Origin: Microcaldota archaeon
GTDB lineage: Archaea > Micrarchaeota > Micrarchaeia > Micrarchaeales > CABMGC01
DNA: 46,676 bases
Assembly (NCBI GenBank): GCA_021817125.1
Contig: JAKAWC010000005.1
Span: 1-46,676 of the forward strand
Direction: 5' to 3'
The notes under the pieces were generated by a model. The model made no database searches and was not told the DNA's origin. It was given only the letters and a program-made list of their open reading frames with translations. The position numbers and the translations under genes were made by a program. This document shows positions 39,099 to 46,676 of this stretch, piece by piece (within the stretch, counting starts at the first letter, position 1; the number at the start of each line of letters is the position of its first letter).

Positions 39099-39332
39099 AT
39101 GGTAAGCGTATCTGAACTTTATGGGAAAAGAATAATATCGGTAGAGGGGAAGATGCTGGGTCAGGTCAAAGGCGTAATCCTTAACATGGTCGATGGAGAG
39201 GTCTCTTACCTGCTTACGGACAAGATGGAGACGCTAGGAAAGGAGGATCCAAGAGGCGAGCTCCAGAGGAAGGGGGTCCTCTACAAGCGGGTTAAGAAGG
39301 TCGACGAGTCAATAATCGTCGGCGCTAAATAA
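39099..39332 (+). CDS. PRC-barrel domain protein
   Basis: From ATG 39099 the 77 residues (MVSVSELYGKRIISVEGKMLGQVKGVILNMVDGEVSYLLT...) form a single PRC barrel, beta-strand rich with the 'G..V..V..v..g.i..l' rhythm. PRC-barrel proteins in archaea include RimM-like RNA factors and the CdpB cell-division proteins that bind SepF; which applies here is unknown. It overlaps nothing and ends 3 bases before the convergent reductase gene. The 15 extra residues in the track ORF lie within the preceding gene's end. Confidence 0.75.
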   Translation: MVSVSELYGKRIISVEGKMLGQVKGVILNMVDGEVSYLLTDKMETLGKEDPRGELQRKGVLYKRVKKVDESIIVGAK

Positions 39333-39335
39333 GTA

Positions 39336-40436
39336 TCAGCCTCTTTCTCTCAGGAAGAGCCGTTTCAGTATTAGCGTAGGTCTATCCATGTCACCATGCT
39401 TGCCCAGGAAGCTGTCCATGCCAAGCATCCCCATAACGCCGAGCGCGCTCTCTACGCCGCGGGTCCCAAGTCCCGAGTAGAGCTTATTGACAATAGAATG
39501 CATCTTCAGGTCCATCAAGAAGCCTTTCCTGAATGCCTTGTCGTAAGCTTCAAGCGAATCCCCGTCGCGGATATGATTATTTATCGCATCCGCAGCGAGC
39601 ATAGCGGCGTTCCCTCCGAAGATAATGCCTCCGCCTGTGGATGGCTTCACCTGCCCGGCAGCGTCCCCGACGAGTAGCACCTCCCCCGCATTATCAACGA
39701 TCTTTCTCCTTAACGACATCGGGATGATGCAAGCGGCCCCATCAAGCATCTTCGCATTGCCGATAACGCTCTTTACCTCCTCCCTTTTTATGAAGTTGTC
39801 GAAAGCTCTCTTCGCGTTGCCATAGGCAGGGTCCACGCCGATGCCTACCTCTAGCACGTCCTTCGTGTTCGGGCAGAACCATGCGAAGAAGTTCGGGGAT
39901 ATGTCGCGTCCGAAGAACAGATCTACCATGTCATCAAGCCCGCCGACGTCGTATTCCGCCTTGTATGTCAGGACGTGCTTTCCCATCCCTCCCATCGCGA
40001 AGTGCCTTGCCACTGTCGAGACCGCACCGTCCGCCCCAACCATTATATTATCAGCGTGAAGCTGGTCCAATGCCTGTCCGTCGATCTTCTTCCCAGTGAC
40101 CACCTTTGCGCCAGCAGCCTCCGCCTCGTCCCTGCATATCTCGTTGAGCTTTATCCTATCGAGCACATAGGCGATGTCGCCGCCAGCCCTTATTGTCATC
40201 TCTCTCTTGCCCGCGTGTATCCTTGCGCCCCTGAGCGTGTTTGTTATACCGCTTCGGTATCCTATCTTAAGCCCTGCAAGGCCGCTGATTGAGAGTATCC
40301 CAGAGGCCCTTACCGGGAAGCCAAGCCGCGTCTTCTGATCGTAAACAGTGGTCTCTACCCCATGCCTTCCAAGGCTCCTTGCCGCGATAAGTCCAGATGT
40401 CGCAGCGCCGACTATCGCCACTCTTTCTCTCTTCAT
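39336..40436 (-). CDS. Geranylgeranyl reductase-family FAD protein
   Basis: The 366 residues start with the dinucleotide fold VAIVGAATSGLIAARSLGRHG. FPVRASGILSI follows, then the FAD-binding VLLVGDAAGQVKPSTGGGIIFG and a C-terminal helical part. Family members saturate the isoprenoid chains of archaeal lipids (DGGGP reductase) or related polyprenols. Similarity to the lipid reductase is good at the motifs, but the exact substrate cannot be read from sequence. It is transcribed away from aglB with 95 bases between. Confidence 0.82.
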   Translation of the reverse strand: MKRERVAIVGAATSGLIAARSLGRHGVETTVYDQKTRLGFPVRASGILSISGLAGLKIGYRSGITNTLRGARIHAGKREMTIRAGGDIAYVLDRIKLNEICRDEAEAAGAKVVTGKKIDGQALDQLHADNIMVGADGAVSTVARHFAMGGMGKHVLTYKAEYDVGGLDDMVDLFFGRDISPNFFAWFCPNTKDVLEVGIGVDPAYGNAKRAFDNFIKREEVKSVIGNAKMLDGAACIIPMSLRRKIVDNAGEVLLVGDAAGQVKPSTGGGIIFGGNAAMLAADAINNHIRDGDSLEAYDKAFRKGFLMDLKMHSIVNKLYSGLGTRGVESALGVMGMLGMDSFLGKHGDMDRPTLILKRLFLRERG

Positions 40437-40531
40437 AGAACCCGCACGATACCTTTAAGAACTTCTCTCTGTCTAATGATAAGAAGATAGTAAACCTAGT
40501 ATAAATAAGTTTTCTATTACTGGGGGACTTT

Positions 40532-43500
40532 ATGGTGCTTGCAACCCTGATTATAGCCTTCATATCGATAATGGCTCCTGGCTTCTTTCTTGCGCTAGCC
40601 CTGCTCAAGAAGACGGGGATGTCCTGGTTTGAGATAACCGTCTTCGGTTTCATACTAGGGCTTATCTTCCCTCCAACGCTCACCTGGCTCGAGGCGTACC
40701 TGATTCCGATCTCATCTGTGTTCTCCTTCTCGGCAGGTCTATACGAAGCCAATGTGTTCCTTCTGACTATCATAGGCGTAGTCCTATCCTGGTGGCAGGG
40801 CGCACTTGACTTCAAGGTGATGGGCGTGCCGTCTCCAGGCTCTTCGCAAGTGAGTGCTAGAGAGTCCCTCACCGCGGACTACAAATCAAGGGTTGTGGAG
40901 CTGAGGCACAGGGTCTCGGCGCTGAACGTAGACATGAAACTCATAAGGAGTCACGAGCAGGAGGAGGACGAGCTTACGAAGAGACACCAGAACGAGTTAA
41001 GTTCCCTCAAGAACATCGGCTCAGAGGAGAAGGCGAGGCTCGCGGAGATGCACGCCCGAGAGGAAAATGGTCTGATGGAGTTGCACGAGCGAGAGGAGAG
41101 ATCCATGCTCAGCGGATCAGCCGCAACCACCGCGCCATTCTTCAACAGGCAGACTCTGGTCTGGGTCATACTTCTCGGATTGATGCTGTTCACGTTCGCC
41201 ACCAGGATCGCGAGCCTGGGGATAGCGGCACACTTCTTCGAATTCGACCCGTACTTCGACATGATAAGCACGCAGTACATACTCACATATGGTCATCAGC
41301 TGGCGTACGACCATGCCGCATGGCCCACTGCCGTGAACGGAACGATCCACAGGATCCAACCGATAGTGCCGTACCTGGAGGCTTACTGGTACAACCTTGC
41401 AGGCGGTAACCCAAACCAGAACATAGACATCACGCTCCTCAGCAACGTATCGAGCTTCTATCCTCCGATAATGGCAGCGCTCCTAGTCTTCGTGGTGTTC
41501 ATCTTCCTCTATTATGAATACGGCGCCTTCGCCGGACTGATAGGCGCAGGGTTTACGACGGTCATGCCAGCCCTTCTCACCACATTCATAGCCGGCGAGC
41601 AGCTGCTCGAGCCGTGGGGTATATTCGCGATGTTCTTCTTCTACGCAACCTACCTTCTGGCGGTGAAGAACATGAAGGAGACGCGCTATGCGATACTCGC
41701 AGGCATAGCGTTCGCGTCGACATTCCTCGGCGCCCATTACTACACCGTCAACGCCGGGGTGCTCGCTGTATACATAGCGCTGCAGGGCATAGTCGACGTG
41801 CTCAGGAACAAGTCGACCAAAGACTTCTACATAATGAACGCCAAGGTGCTCGCTGTAATAGCTCTCTTCTATCTGGCGTACGCACCATACAACACCGCTC
41901 TCGCCCAGGGGATGCCCCTGATACTCGGAATCATCCCTGTCATCGTAGGATTCCCGCTCGGCGCGCTTGTGCTGGTGCTGCTCTTCGAATACATACCAAC
42001 TCTTGCACGTGAGCGCAACATCATAAGCAGCCTGAACCCGACCATATACGTCATCTGGCTCGCCATCCTGGTAGCCATCGCGTCCATCGCAGTCTTCCTG
42101 ACACCTCTCGGCGGTCCGGTGCGCGCATACCTACAGCTTAGCCAGCACTATACTACTCCATCCATCCCGCTCTTCGCGACCGTCCAGGAGTATGCGCCAA
42201 CTGGCTTCTTTACATACAACTTCGGCTCCAGCGGCTTCGGTCTGATAGGCTGGTCAATAGGCGGCCTGTCCCTCCTGGTTTGGGCGGTGCTCATACTCTT
42301 TGGCGTGCTCGCTGTTCGCAGCATATGGGAGAGTGACTCCAAGATCAGCATACTAACGATATCTGCAATAGCGCCCCTCGCGTTCGCCGGCATGATGGAG
42401 GTCAAGTACCTGCCGCACTTCGGGGTCGGCTACATAATCGCAATAGGTTTCATACTTGGCGAGCTCTTGCTGATAGTCAAGAACAACCCTCATCACCTAC
42501 AGAGGAACATAATCTATGGGGTAGGCATAGCCCTGGTGCTCATCGAGTCCTTCACGATGCTCGGGCTCTTCGCAGCCGCAGCGAATCCGAACTGTGCCAC
42601 GATATCCAACTCCGGCAACGGCGTGGGCTTCGACATATACTGTAATACAGTGCCACAGTACTGGCTGTCTGCAACCAACTGGATGCGTACCAACGTCGGC
42701 CCATATGCACCAAGAATACTCTCATGGTGGGACTATGGGGACTGGATAAACTGGTTCGGAAACAGCAACGCCGTGCTCAGGGGAGACAACGCCGTCGCGA
42801 CACTTGATTACGCTACCGCAGCGCGCTTCGTGCTTGGCTCGTCTGATGGCTACACTCCAGCGAACCTTGCCGGCTTCATGGACTCCATCCAGGCAAAGTA
42901 CCTGCTGTTCGACGACCAGCTCGTCCCCAAATGGGGTGCGCTCGACTTCCTGGCGTGCGTCCACGCGAACGAGACAAGCTTGGCGTTCGCAGAGTCTCAG
43001 GGTCAGCAATACGGGCAGCCGTATGTGCTGGGCACATCGCAGTGCGAACTTTCCCACGATCCAGCAGCGATCCTCATCCCATCGAACTTCAACAACATAA
43101 ACAATTATTGTTCATTCCCTGGCAACTCTTCTTCCACTGCACTGAAAAGCATCCTGGTGGTCGGCAACCAGGCGTCGAACCAGACCTACTGTGCCCCCGC
43201 CAGCGTCTCCACGGTCGGCCCTACCTTCCTGTACAACCTAAACGGGACGAGGACCAACATAGTGTTCCTGCCTACTACAGAGTTCTACAACGGGCAGACT
43301 ACGATAGGGGGGCAGACATACCTCAGTTTCACGCTCATCTACCTGCCGAACGGCAAGAATGGCACGATAACCGATGCTCCTTCGCAATTCTACAGCTCGA
43401 ACTTCTACAAAGGGTTCTTCCTCGGCAAGCTACCCGGATTCAATCTAGTCTACCCATCGAACTTCACCGGAGTCAACTATGTGAACTCATCAGCACCAAT

Positions 43501-43594
43501 AATGATATTCGCGCTCAACAACTTCACCGGCACGCTGCCGTATGTGGTGCCAAAGCCAAGCTACATACACAATAACTACACGATGCCTGGCTGA
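40532..43594 (+). CDS. aglB: Oligosaccharyltransferase AglB (STT3) with N-terminal coiled-coil extension
   Basis: The 1020-residue membrane protein has STT3 features. A TM helix (VWVILLGLMLFTFATRIA) precedes the first catalytic acidic motif FEFDPYFDMIS near residue 240. Many TM helices to about residue 680 follow, with WWDYGDWINWF (WWDYG) near 731 and a soluble C-terminal domain. It transfers lipid-linked glycan to Asn in N-x-S/T. Residues 1-200 are extra: two to three hydrophobic helices, then a highly charged heptad region (about 110-195; LTKRHQNELSSLKNIG, EEKARLAEMHAREENGLMEL) that should form a coiled coil. A strong GGGGGAC precedes the ATG. A glycosyltransferase follows after 4 bases. 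Confidence 0.9.
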   Translation: MVLATLIIAFISIMAPGFFLALALLKKTGMSWFEITVFGFILGLIFPPTLTWLEAYLIPISSVFSFSAGLYEANVFLLTIIGVVLSWWQGALDFKVMGVPSPGSSQVSARESLTADYKSRVVELRHRVSALNVDMKLIRSHEQEEDELTKRHQNELSSLKNIGSEEKARLAEMHAREENGLMELHEREERSMLSGSAATTAPFFNRQTLVWVILLGLMLFTFATRIASLGIAAHFFEFDPYFDMISTQYILTYGHQLAYDHAAWPTAVNGTIHRIQPIVPYLEAYWYNLAGGNPNQNIDITLLSNVSSFYPPIMAALLVFVVFIFLYYEYGAFAGLIGAGFTTVMPALLTTFIAGEQLLEPWGIFAMFFFYATYLLAVKNMKETRYAILAGIAFASTFLGAHYYTVNAGVLAVYIALQGIVDVLRNKSTKDFYIMNAKVLAVIALFYLAYAPYNTALAQGMPLILGIIPVIVGFPLGALVLVLLFEYIPTLARERNIISSLNPTIYVIWLAILVAIASIAVFLTPLGGPVRAYLQLSQHYTTPSIPLFATVQEYAPTGFFTYNFGSSGFGLIGWSIGGLSLLVWAVLILFGVLAVRSIWESDSKISILTISAIAPLAFAGMMEVKYLPHFGVGYIIAIGFILGELLLIVKNNPHHLQRNIIYGVGIALVLIESFTMLGLFAAAANPNCATISNSGNGVGFDIYCNTVPQYWLSATNWMRTNVGPYAPRILSWWDYGDWINWFGNSNAVLRGDNAVATLDYATAARFVLGSSDGYTPANLAGFMDSIQAKYLLFDDQLVPKWGALDFLACVHANETSLAFAESQGQQYGQPYVLGTSQCELSHDPAAILIPSNFNNINNYCSFPGNSSSTALKSILVVGNQASNQTYCAPASVSTVGPTFLYNLNGTRTNIVFLPTTEFYNGQTTIGGQTYLSFTLIYLPNGKNGTITDAPSQFYSSNFYKGFFLGKLPGFNLVYPSNFTGVNYVNSSAPIMIFALNNFTGTLPYVVPKPSYIHNNYTMPG

Positions 43595-43598
43595 GCCG

Positions 43599-44765
43599 AT
43601 GAAGCTTATAATTGTCCAACCGTACATGAACCAGCGTGGTGGGGCTGAGCGTGTCATACTCAAGATAGCGCAGCACTACGACGCGAGGCTCTATTTCCTC
43701 GAATACAACAAGGAGGCGACCTTCCCAGAATTCCAGGACCTGGACGTCAACATAATCGGCAGGAAGGTGCCCCTGTCGAGCATGCTTCCCTATAGGGCGT
43801 CGCAGGGGCTCAGGTACGGATACAACTTCTACAACCTCAAACTTAAGGACGACTACGATGTCATCAATGCCCACGTCTCCCCGAGCGAGTGGATACGGCA
43901 CAAGAACAAGCGCGTCCTGTGGTACTGCCACACTCCTCCGCGCGAAGTGTACGATCTCTATGCGGAGAGGATGAAGGGAAGGTCTGCGTCGGAGAAGATC
44001 ATCTACGGCTCGATGGCGAAAGTATACAAGCTGGTCTCGGGAAAGATAGTAAAGAACCTCGAGGCGGTGGCCTCAAACAGCGGCAACACCCACGACCGCC
44101 TGCTGAAATACATGAACCTTGAGTCTACCGTAATCAACCCAGGGCTGGATGTCGACAAGTACTACGACGAAGGGGACGAGAAGTACTTCTTCTGCTCCTC
44201 GAGGTTCCTGCCGAACAAGAGGCAGGACTACCTCATCACAGCCTTTAAACAGTTTGTGAAGAAGGCGGGCAACGAGAAATACAAGCTCATACTCGCAGGC
44301 TCGCTGACGAAGGACAAAGAGCACCATAAGTACTTCGAGAAGCTGAAGGGGATGGCCAATGGTAACGTTGTGCTAAAGCCCAACATCCCGGACAAGGAGC
44401 TATTCTCACTCTACGCAAGATGTACCTGCGTGTTATTTGCAGCCATAAACGAGGACTTCGGCTTTATACCTGTAGAGGCGATGTCGAGCTCGAAGCCTAT
44501 AATATCCGTCAACGAGGGCGGTCCGAAGGAGACAATCAAGGACGGGAAGACCGGTTACCTTGTTGAGTCACCTGCCGACATGGCGGAGAAGATGCAGTAC
44601 CTGACCGAGCATCCAGACGTAGCGGAGGCACTGGGCAGGGAGGGCAGGCGCGTCGCCGAGAAGGAACACACCTGGGAGGCGTTCTTTAAGAGGTTTGACC
44701 TGGTACTCGACAAAGTAAGCAAGCAGCAGGAACCGGCGAATGGTCCGAGGAAGGGTGCCCGATAG
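43599..44765 (+). CDS. Group 1 (GT4-type) glycosyltransferase
   Basis: From ATG 43599 the protein has 388 residues. The GT-B fold is indicated by MKLIIVQPYMNQRGGAERVI at the start, a central PGLDVDKYYDEGDEKYFFCSSRFLPNKR, and the donor-binding region FGFIPVEAMSSSKPIISVNEGGPKETI. It probably builds the N-glycan or another surface polysaccharide. Its place 4 bases after aglB supports glycan assembly for AglB. The track's longer start is in another frame inside aglB's end. Confidence 0.88.
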   Translation: MKLIIVQPYMNQRGGAERVILKIAQHYDARLYFLEYNKEATFPEFQDLDVNIIGRKVPLSSMLPYRASQGLRYGYNFYNLKLKDDYDVINAHVSPSEWIRHKNKRVLWYCHTPPREVYDLYAERMKGRSASEKIIYGSMAKVYKLVSGKIVKNLEAVASNSGNTHDRLLKYMNLESTVINPGLDVDKYYDEGDEKYFFCSSRFLPNKRQDYLITAFKQFVKKAGNEKYKLILAGSLTKDKEHHKYFEKLKGMANGNVVLKPNIPDKELFSLYARCTCVLFAAINEDFGFIPVEAMSSSKPIISVNEGGPKETIKDGKTGYLVESPADMAEKMQYLTEHPDVAEALGREGRRVAEKEHTWEAFFKRFDLVLDKVSKQQEPANGPRKGAR

Positions 44766-45689
44766 CTAAGGGAACGAGTACCCCTGCGTCCATGACTGGG
44801 AGTAGATAACTCCAACAGAATTTGCATTGTAGCCATCTCCGCTATAATCATTCACGTCACCATTGAGCGGCCACCATGCAACCAGACTCGACAAGTCTAT
44901 AGGCGCGCCGCCTATTCCCTCCGCATATAATGCATCCAGGCCATTCGCTGACAGCGACGCATTGTACAGCTGCACGTCTGAAAGGTATCCCTGGAACACG
45001 CTGCCGTCACATTGGGCGGTCTGCGTTCCAATAACCACCTCGGCGTTATTATTGACCCCATAAGTATTTGTCACATTATCGCCGTAATTGTTCACTTGGA
45101 AATGGTAGTCCGGCGGAGCTACAGTTACCGCAATGAAGTACCACGTGCCAAGGGTCATGATAGGCAGCGGTGCGCCGGACCAGGTATCTCCGGAAGTGCA
45201 TCTGTGCAGTCCGAGCTCGCAGGCCTGGACGTTGAGGCCGCACCTGAAAAGCTCAAATGCCTGGTACCCCTGGAACCCGAATAGCGGCATATTATTGTTG
45301 TCAGTAGTGGCTGGGTTTACCCACATTGTCACCGTATATATCACGTTTGTCCCAGCCATGCTGTTGATGTTTACATACGCATATGTGTTGCTGGAGTACA
45401 CCGCGCCAGCCCCGTTGCCCATAAAGTTTGCTACATATTCTGGTATCCCCCCGCAAACTCCCTGCAGCGAGAGCTGGGTGTCTGTCATCGGCCCGTTTGG
45501 CCGCACCACGGTACAGCTACCCGGCGGATTTCGCGAAGCAAACGTAGCGGGGTTGAATACGCCGAGGTTAGCAAGCACTCCCACTACTACTGCTATGACG
45601 AGTATCGCCCAGCCGTAAGTGGTGAGATATTCCATCGCGCTCTGCGCCCTTGGCGATATCTTCCTCGGATACTTGCTATGATCTGTCAT
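44766..45689 (-). CDS. LamG-domain surface protein with class III signal, paralogue 3
   Basis: From ATG 45689 (MTDHSKYPRKISPRA, then QSAMEYLTTYGWAILVIAVVVG) the protein has 307 residues. The LamG-like middle includes YAYVNINSMAGTNVIYTVTMWV and VIGTQTAQCDGSVFQGYLSDV, then LYAEGIGGAPIDLSSLVAWWPLNGDVNDYSG. Its tail (SQSWTQGYSFP) differs from the YTGPV end of the others, so it is the most divergent copy. It is 4 bases behind the broken paralogue 4, in tandem on the same strand, and convergent with the glycosyltransferase. Confidence 0.8.
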   Translation of the reverse strand: MTDHSKYPRKISPRAQSAMEYLTTYGWAILVIAVVVGVLANLGVFNPATFASRNPPGSCTVVRPNGPMTDTQLSLQGVCGGIPEYVANFMGNGAGAVYSSNTYAYVNINSMAGTNVIYTVTMWVNPATTDNNNMPLFGFQGYQAFELFRCGLNVQACELGLHRCTSGDTWSGAPLPIMTLGTWYFIAVTVAPPDYHFQVNNYGDNVTNTYGVNNNAEVVIGTQTAQCDGSVFQGYLSDVQLYNASLSANGLDALYAEGIGGAPIDLSSLVAWWPLNGDVNDYSGDGYNANSVGVIYSQSWTQGYSFP

Positions 45690-45693
45690 ACTC

Positions 45694-46557
45694 TCACACA
45701 GGTCCTGTGTACTGGTTTGTCCAGGTGCCAGTATAAATAACATTTGTAGCCGCACCATTATTGTTATTGCCGCTATAGTCGTTTGCGTTGCCGTTCAGCG
45801 GCCACCAGCCCACGAGGTTTTGCGGCTTGACTGGTGCGCCGCCGATTCCCTCGCTATAGAGAGCGTTGACTTCTGCCTGGGAGAGGGAGGTGTTGTAAAC
45901 TTGTACGTTTGCGATGCTACCGACTATGCAGCTGCCGCATATACCATCCCCCCTTGTACCTATCCAAGTTTGTTGTAAGTACAAGGAATTTGTAGCGTAA
46001 GATGCAGCCACGGGATACTGCACACTGTCAGAGTAAGCATAGATAGTGCTGCCCTGCACTACAAAACCTACAAACTGCCATGTGCTAAGAGGAAAGCTCG
46101 TCGCTGCTGCATACTGGTTCCAACTATATGTTGCTCCATTATAATAAAATGATGGTGAAGCCCTCCCCGCACCGTTGTTATATAATTCTACGAACCAGGT
46201 GCAGTAGCTACTGCACCGTTGCGCTACAACACCGCCGTGCGTATCGCCGCCTGGCGCTACGGGCACGTACACCCAAGCAAAAACACTGAACGCATTTGTT
46301 ATCCCATCCGGAGGAACATATGCAGGCACGTTGATATATGCATTGCCGTTGAGTTGTGTCACGTACTCCGGCAGCTGACCGTTGCATAATCCTTCCAGAG
46401 ATGCCACCACCGTTCCTCCGGCTTCGCTGGTTCTTACTACTTGGCATGCACCGGGCTGCTCTTTCGGCGCAAAGTTGTTTGCGTTGAATATGCCAAGCTG
46501 GAAGAGAGCGCCGAGGACGACCGCGATGATTAGTATCGCCCAGCCGTATGTCATCAG
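45694..46557 (-). pseudogene. LamG-domain pilin-like gene (paralogue 4) interrupted by an IS110 insertion
   Basis: The LamG body and tail (NALYSEGIGGAPVKPQNLVGWW...TNQYTGPV) are intact. Homology to the paralogues stops abruptly at the codon for the Leu in '(QSAMEY)LMTYGWAI': upstream of base 46557 the sequence is unrelated. The class III leader and cleavage site are therefore gone. The track's N-terminus MSIPTMFILTPNIITPQHLL is antisense to the inserted element. The TM helix remains, so any product could still enter the membrane but could not be processed as a pilin. Confidence 0.75.
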
Positions 46558-46590
46558 ACTTAAATGTTCGATTCCTGTGTAAAGCATTAG

Positions 46591-46619
46591 CGCCGCAACA
46601 AGTAAGAGATGTTGCGGCG
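46591..46619. repeat. Perfect 10-bp stem-loop in the IS110 left end
   Basis: CGCCGCAACA-AGTAAGAGA-TGTTGCGGCG forms a 10-bp stem with a 9-base loop between the element edge and the transposase start. It could be part of a non-coding element RNA (bridge RNA) or a terminator. Confidence 0.6.
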
Positions 46620-46639
46620 TAATGATGTTCGGTGTTAAA

Positions 46640-46676
46640 ATGAACATAGTAGGAATTGACATGGGAAAATATAAGA
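46640..46676 (+). CDS. IS110-family DEDD transposase, N-terminal fragment (cut by window edge)
   Basis: ATG AAC ATA GTA GGA ATT GAC ATG GGA AAA TAT AAG reads MNIVGIDMGKYK, the classic IS110 opening 'VGIDVgK.k' whose Asp is the first catalytic residue of the RuvC-like DEDD domain. An in-frame ATG pair at 46622-46627 would add MMFGVK. Only 12 residues are visible. Confidence 0.62.
   Translation, partial: MNIVGIDMGKYK

Larger units (their letters stand above)
46558..46676 (+). mobile_element. IS110-family element, left part (runs off the window)
   Basis: The junction at 46557/46558 interrupts a LamG gene. An 82-base non-coding stretch with a strong hairpin is followed by a transposase N-terminus. 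The full element cannot be seen. On the minus strand the break leaves CT at the gene edge, compatible with the CT core known for some IS110 members (IS621). Confidence 0.6.

Noticed and set aside
43542-43598. N-terminal extension of the glycosyltransferase ORF
   Set aside because: It overlaps the end of aglB in another frame; the ATG at 43599 starts the conserved sequence.
46560-46590. tRNA-like TTCGATTCC in the IS110 left end
   Set aside because: No matching acceptor, D or anticodon arms can be built around it.
1-46676. CRISPR arrays, cas genes or defence islands
   Set aside because: No regularly spaced repeats or Cas motifs were seen; the only RNA-guided nuclease candidate is TnpB.

Overview
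The window looks like a euryarchaeal-grade or DPANN archaeon, most plausibly Micrarchaeota. The evidence is an archaeal exosome operon (Rrp4, Rrp41, Rrp42), SBDS, proteasome alpha, Orc1/Cdc6, RNase P proteins Pop5 and Rpp30, an archaeal histone, a small prefoldin, AglB, RpoP (Rpb12), an aCPSF-type ribonuclease and an OB-fold SSB. It also carries bacterial-type gyrase GyrBA, and several class-III-signal pilin-like proteins with LamG-like domains that end in ...YTGPV, a style I associate with Micrarchaeota. That lineage call is inference. Genes are tightly packed, often with ATGA stop/start overlaps, and many start close behind TATA-like boxes, suggesting leaderless mRNAs.

Layout. 1-0.8 kb: the tail of an IS200/IS605 TnpA with its end hairpin, a Nudix hydrolase and tRNA-Lys(CTT). 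0.8-9.4 kb: a cDPG-synthetase-like GTPase, gyrB-gyrA and an Lhr helicase. 9.4-15.4 kb: an envelope protein with a winged-helix partner, then small proteins, prefoldin beta, a DHH phosphoesterase and Mre11. 15.4-18.1 kb: ADP-forming acyl-CoA synthetase alpha and beta behind a tail-anchored winged-helix protein. 18.2-22.4 kb: aCPSF2/RNase J-like nuclease, SSB, AAA ATPase and LamG pilin 1. 22.4-25.6 kb, minus strand: Mrp, Orc1, Rpp30, Pop5, CutA1. 25.8-28.2 kb: unknowns and a GIDE-like membrane protein. 28.3-32.7 kb: psmA-SBDS-rrp4-rrp41-rrp42-eL43-unknown-rpoP. 32.7-33.8 kb: LamG pilin 2 plus a fragment. 33.8-37 kb: an unknown gene, hisS and an IS605-type tnpB. 37-40.4 kb: ZIP transporter, thioredoxin, a candidate C/D-box RNA, histone, zinc-ribbon protein, PRC-barrel protein and a geranylgeranyl-reductase-family protein. 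40.5-44.8 kb: AglB and a glycosyltransferase. 44.8-46.7 kb: LamG pilins 3 and 4, the latter broken by an IS110-family element running off the end.

How the genes fit together. The operons join RNA processing and decay (exosome, RNase P, aCPSF2), replication and topology (Orc1, SSB, gyrase, Mre11, histone), proteolysis, and surface glycoprotein or pilus biology (AglB, glycosyltransferase, LamG pilins). The most interesting observations are: a near-perfect C/D-box RNA motif set in the leader of the histone gene; an IS110 insertion that decapitates a LamG pilin gene; an intact TnpB with a predictable guide adjacent to hisS; gyrase residues at quinolone positions that differ from the bacterial consensus; an Mrp that lacks its Fe-S cysteines; an AglB with an N-terminal coiled-coil extension; and genes whose conserved N-termini extend upstream of any canonical start codon.
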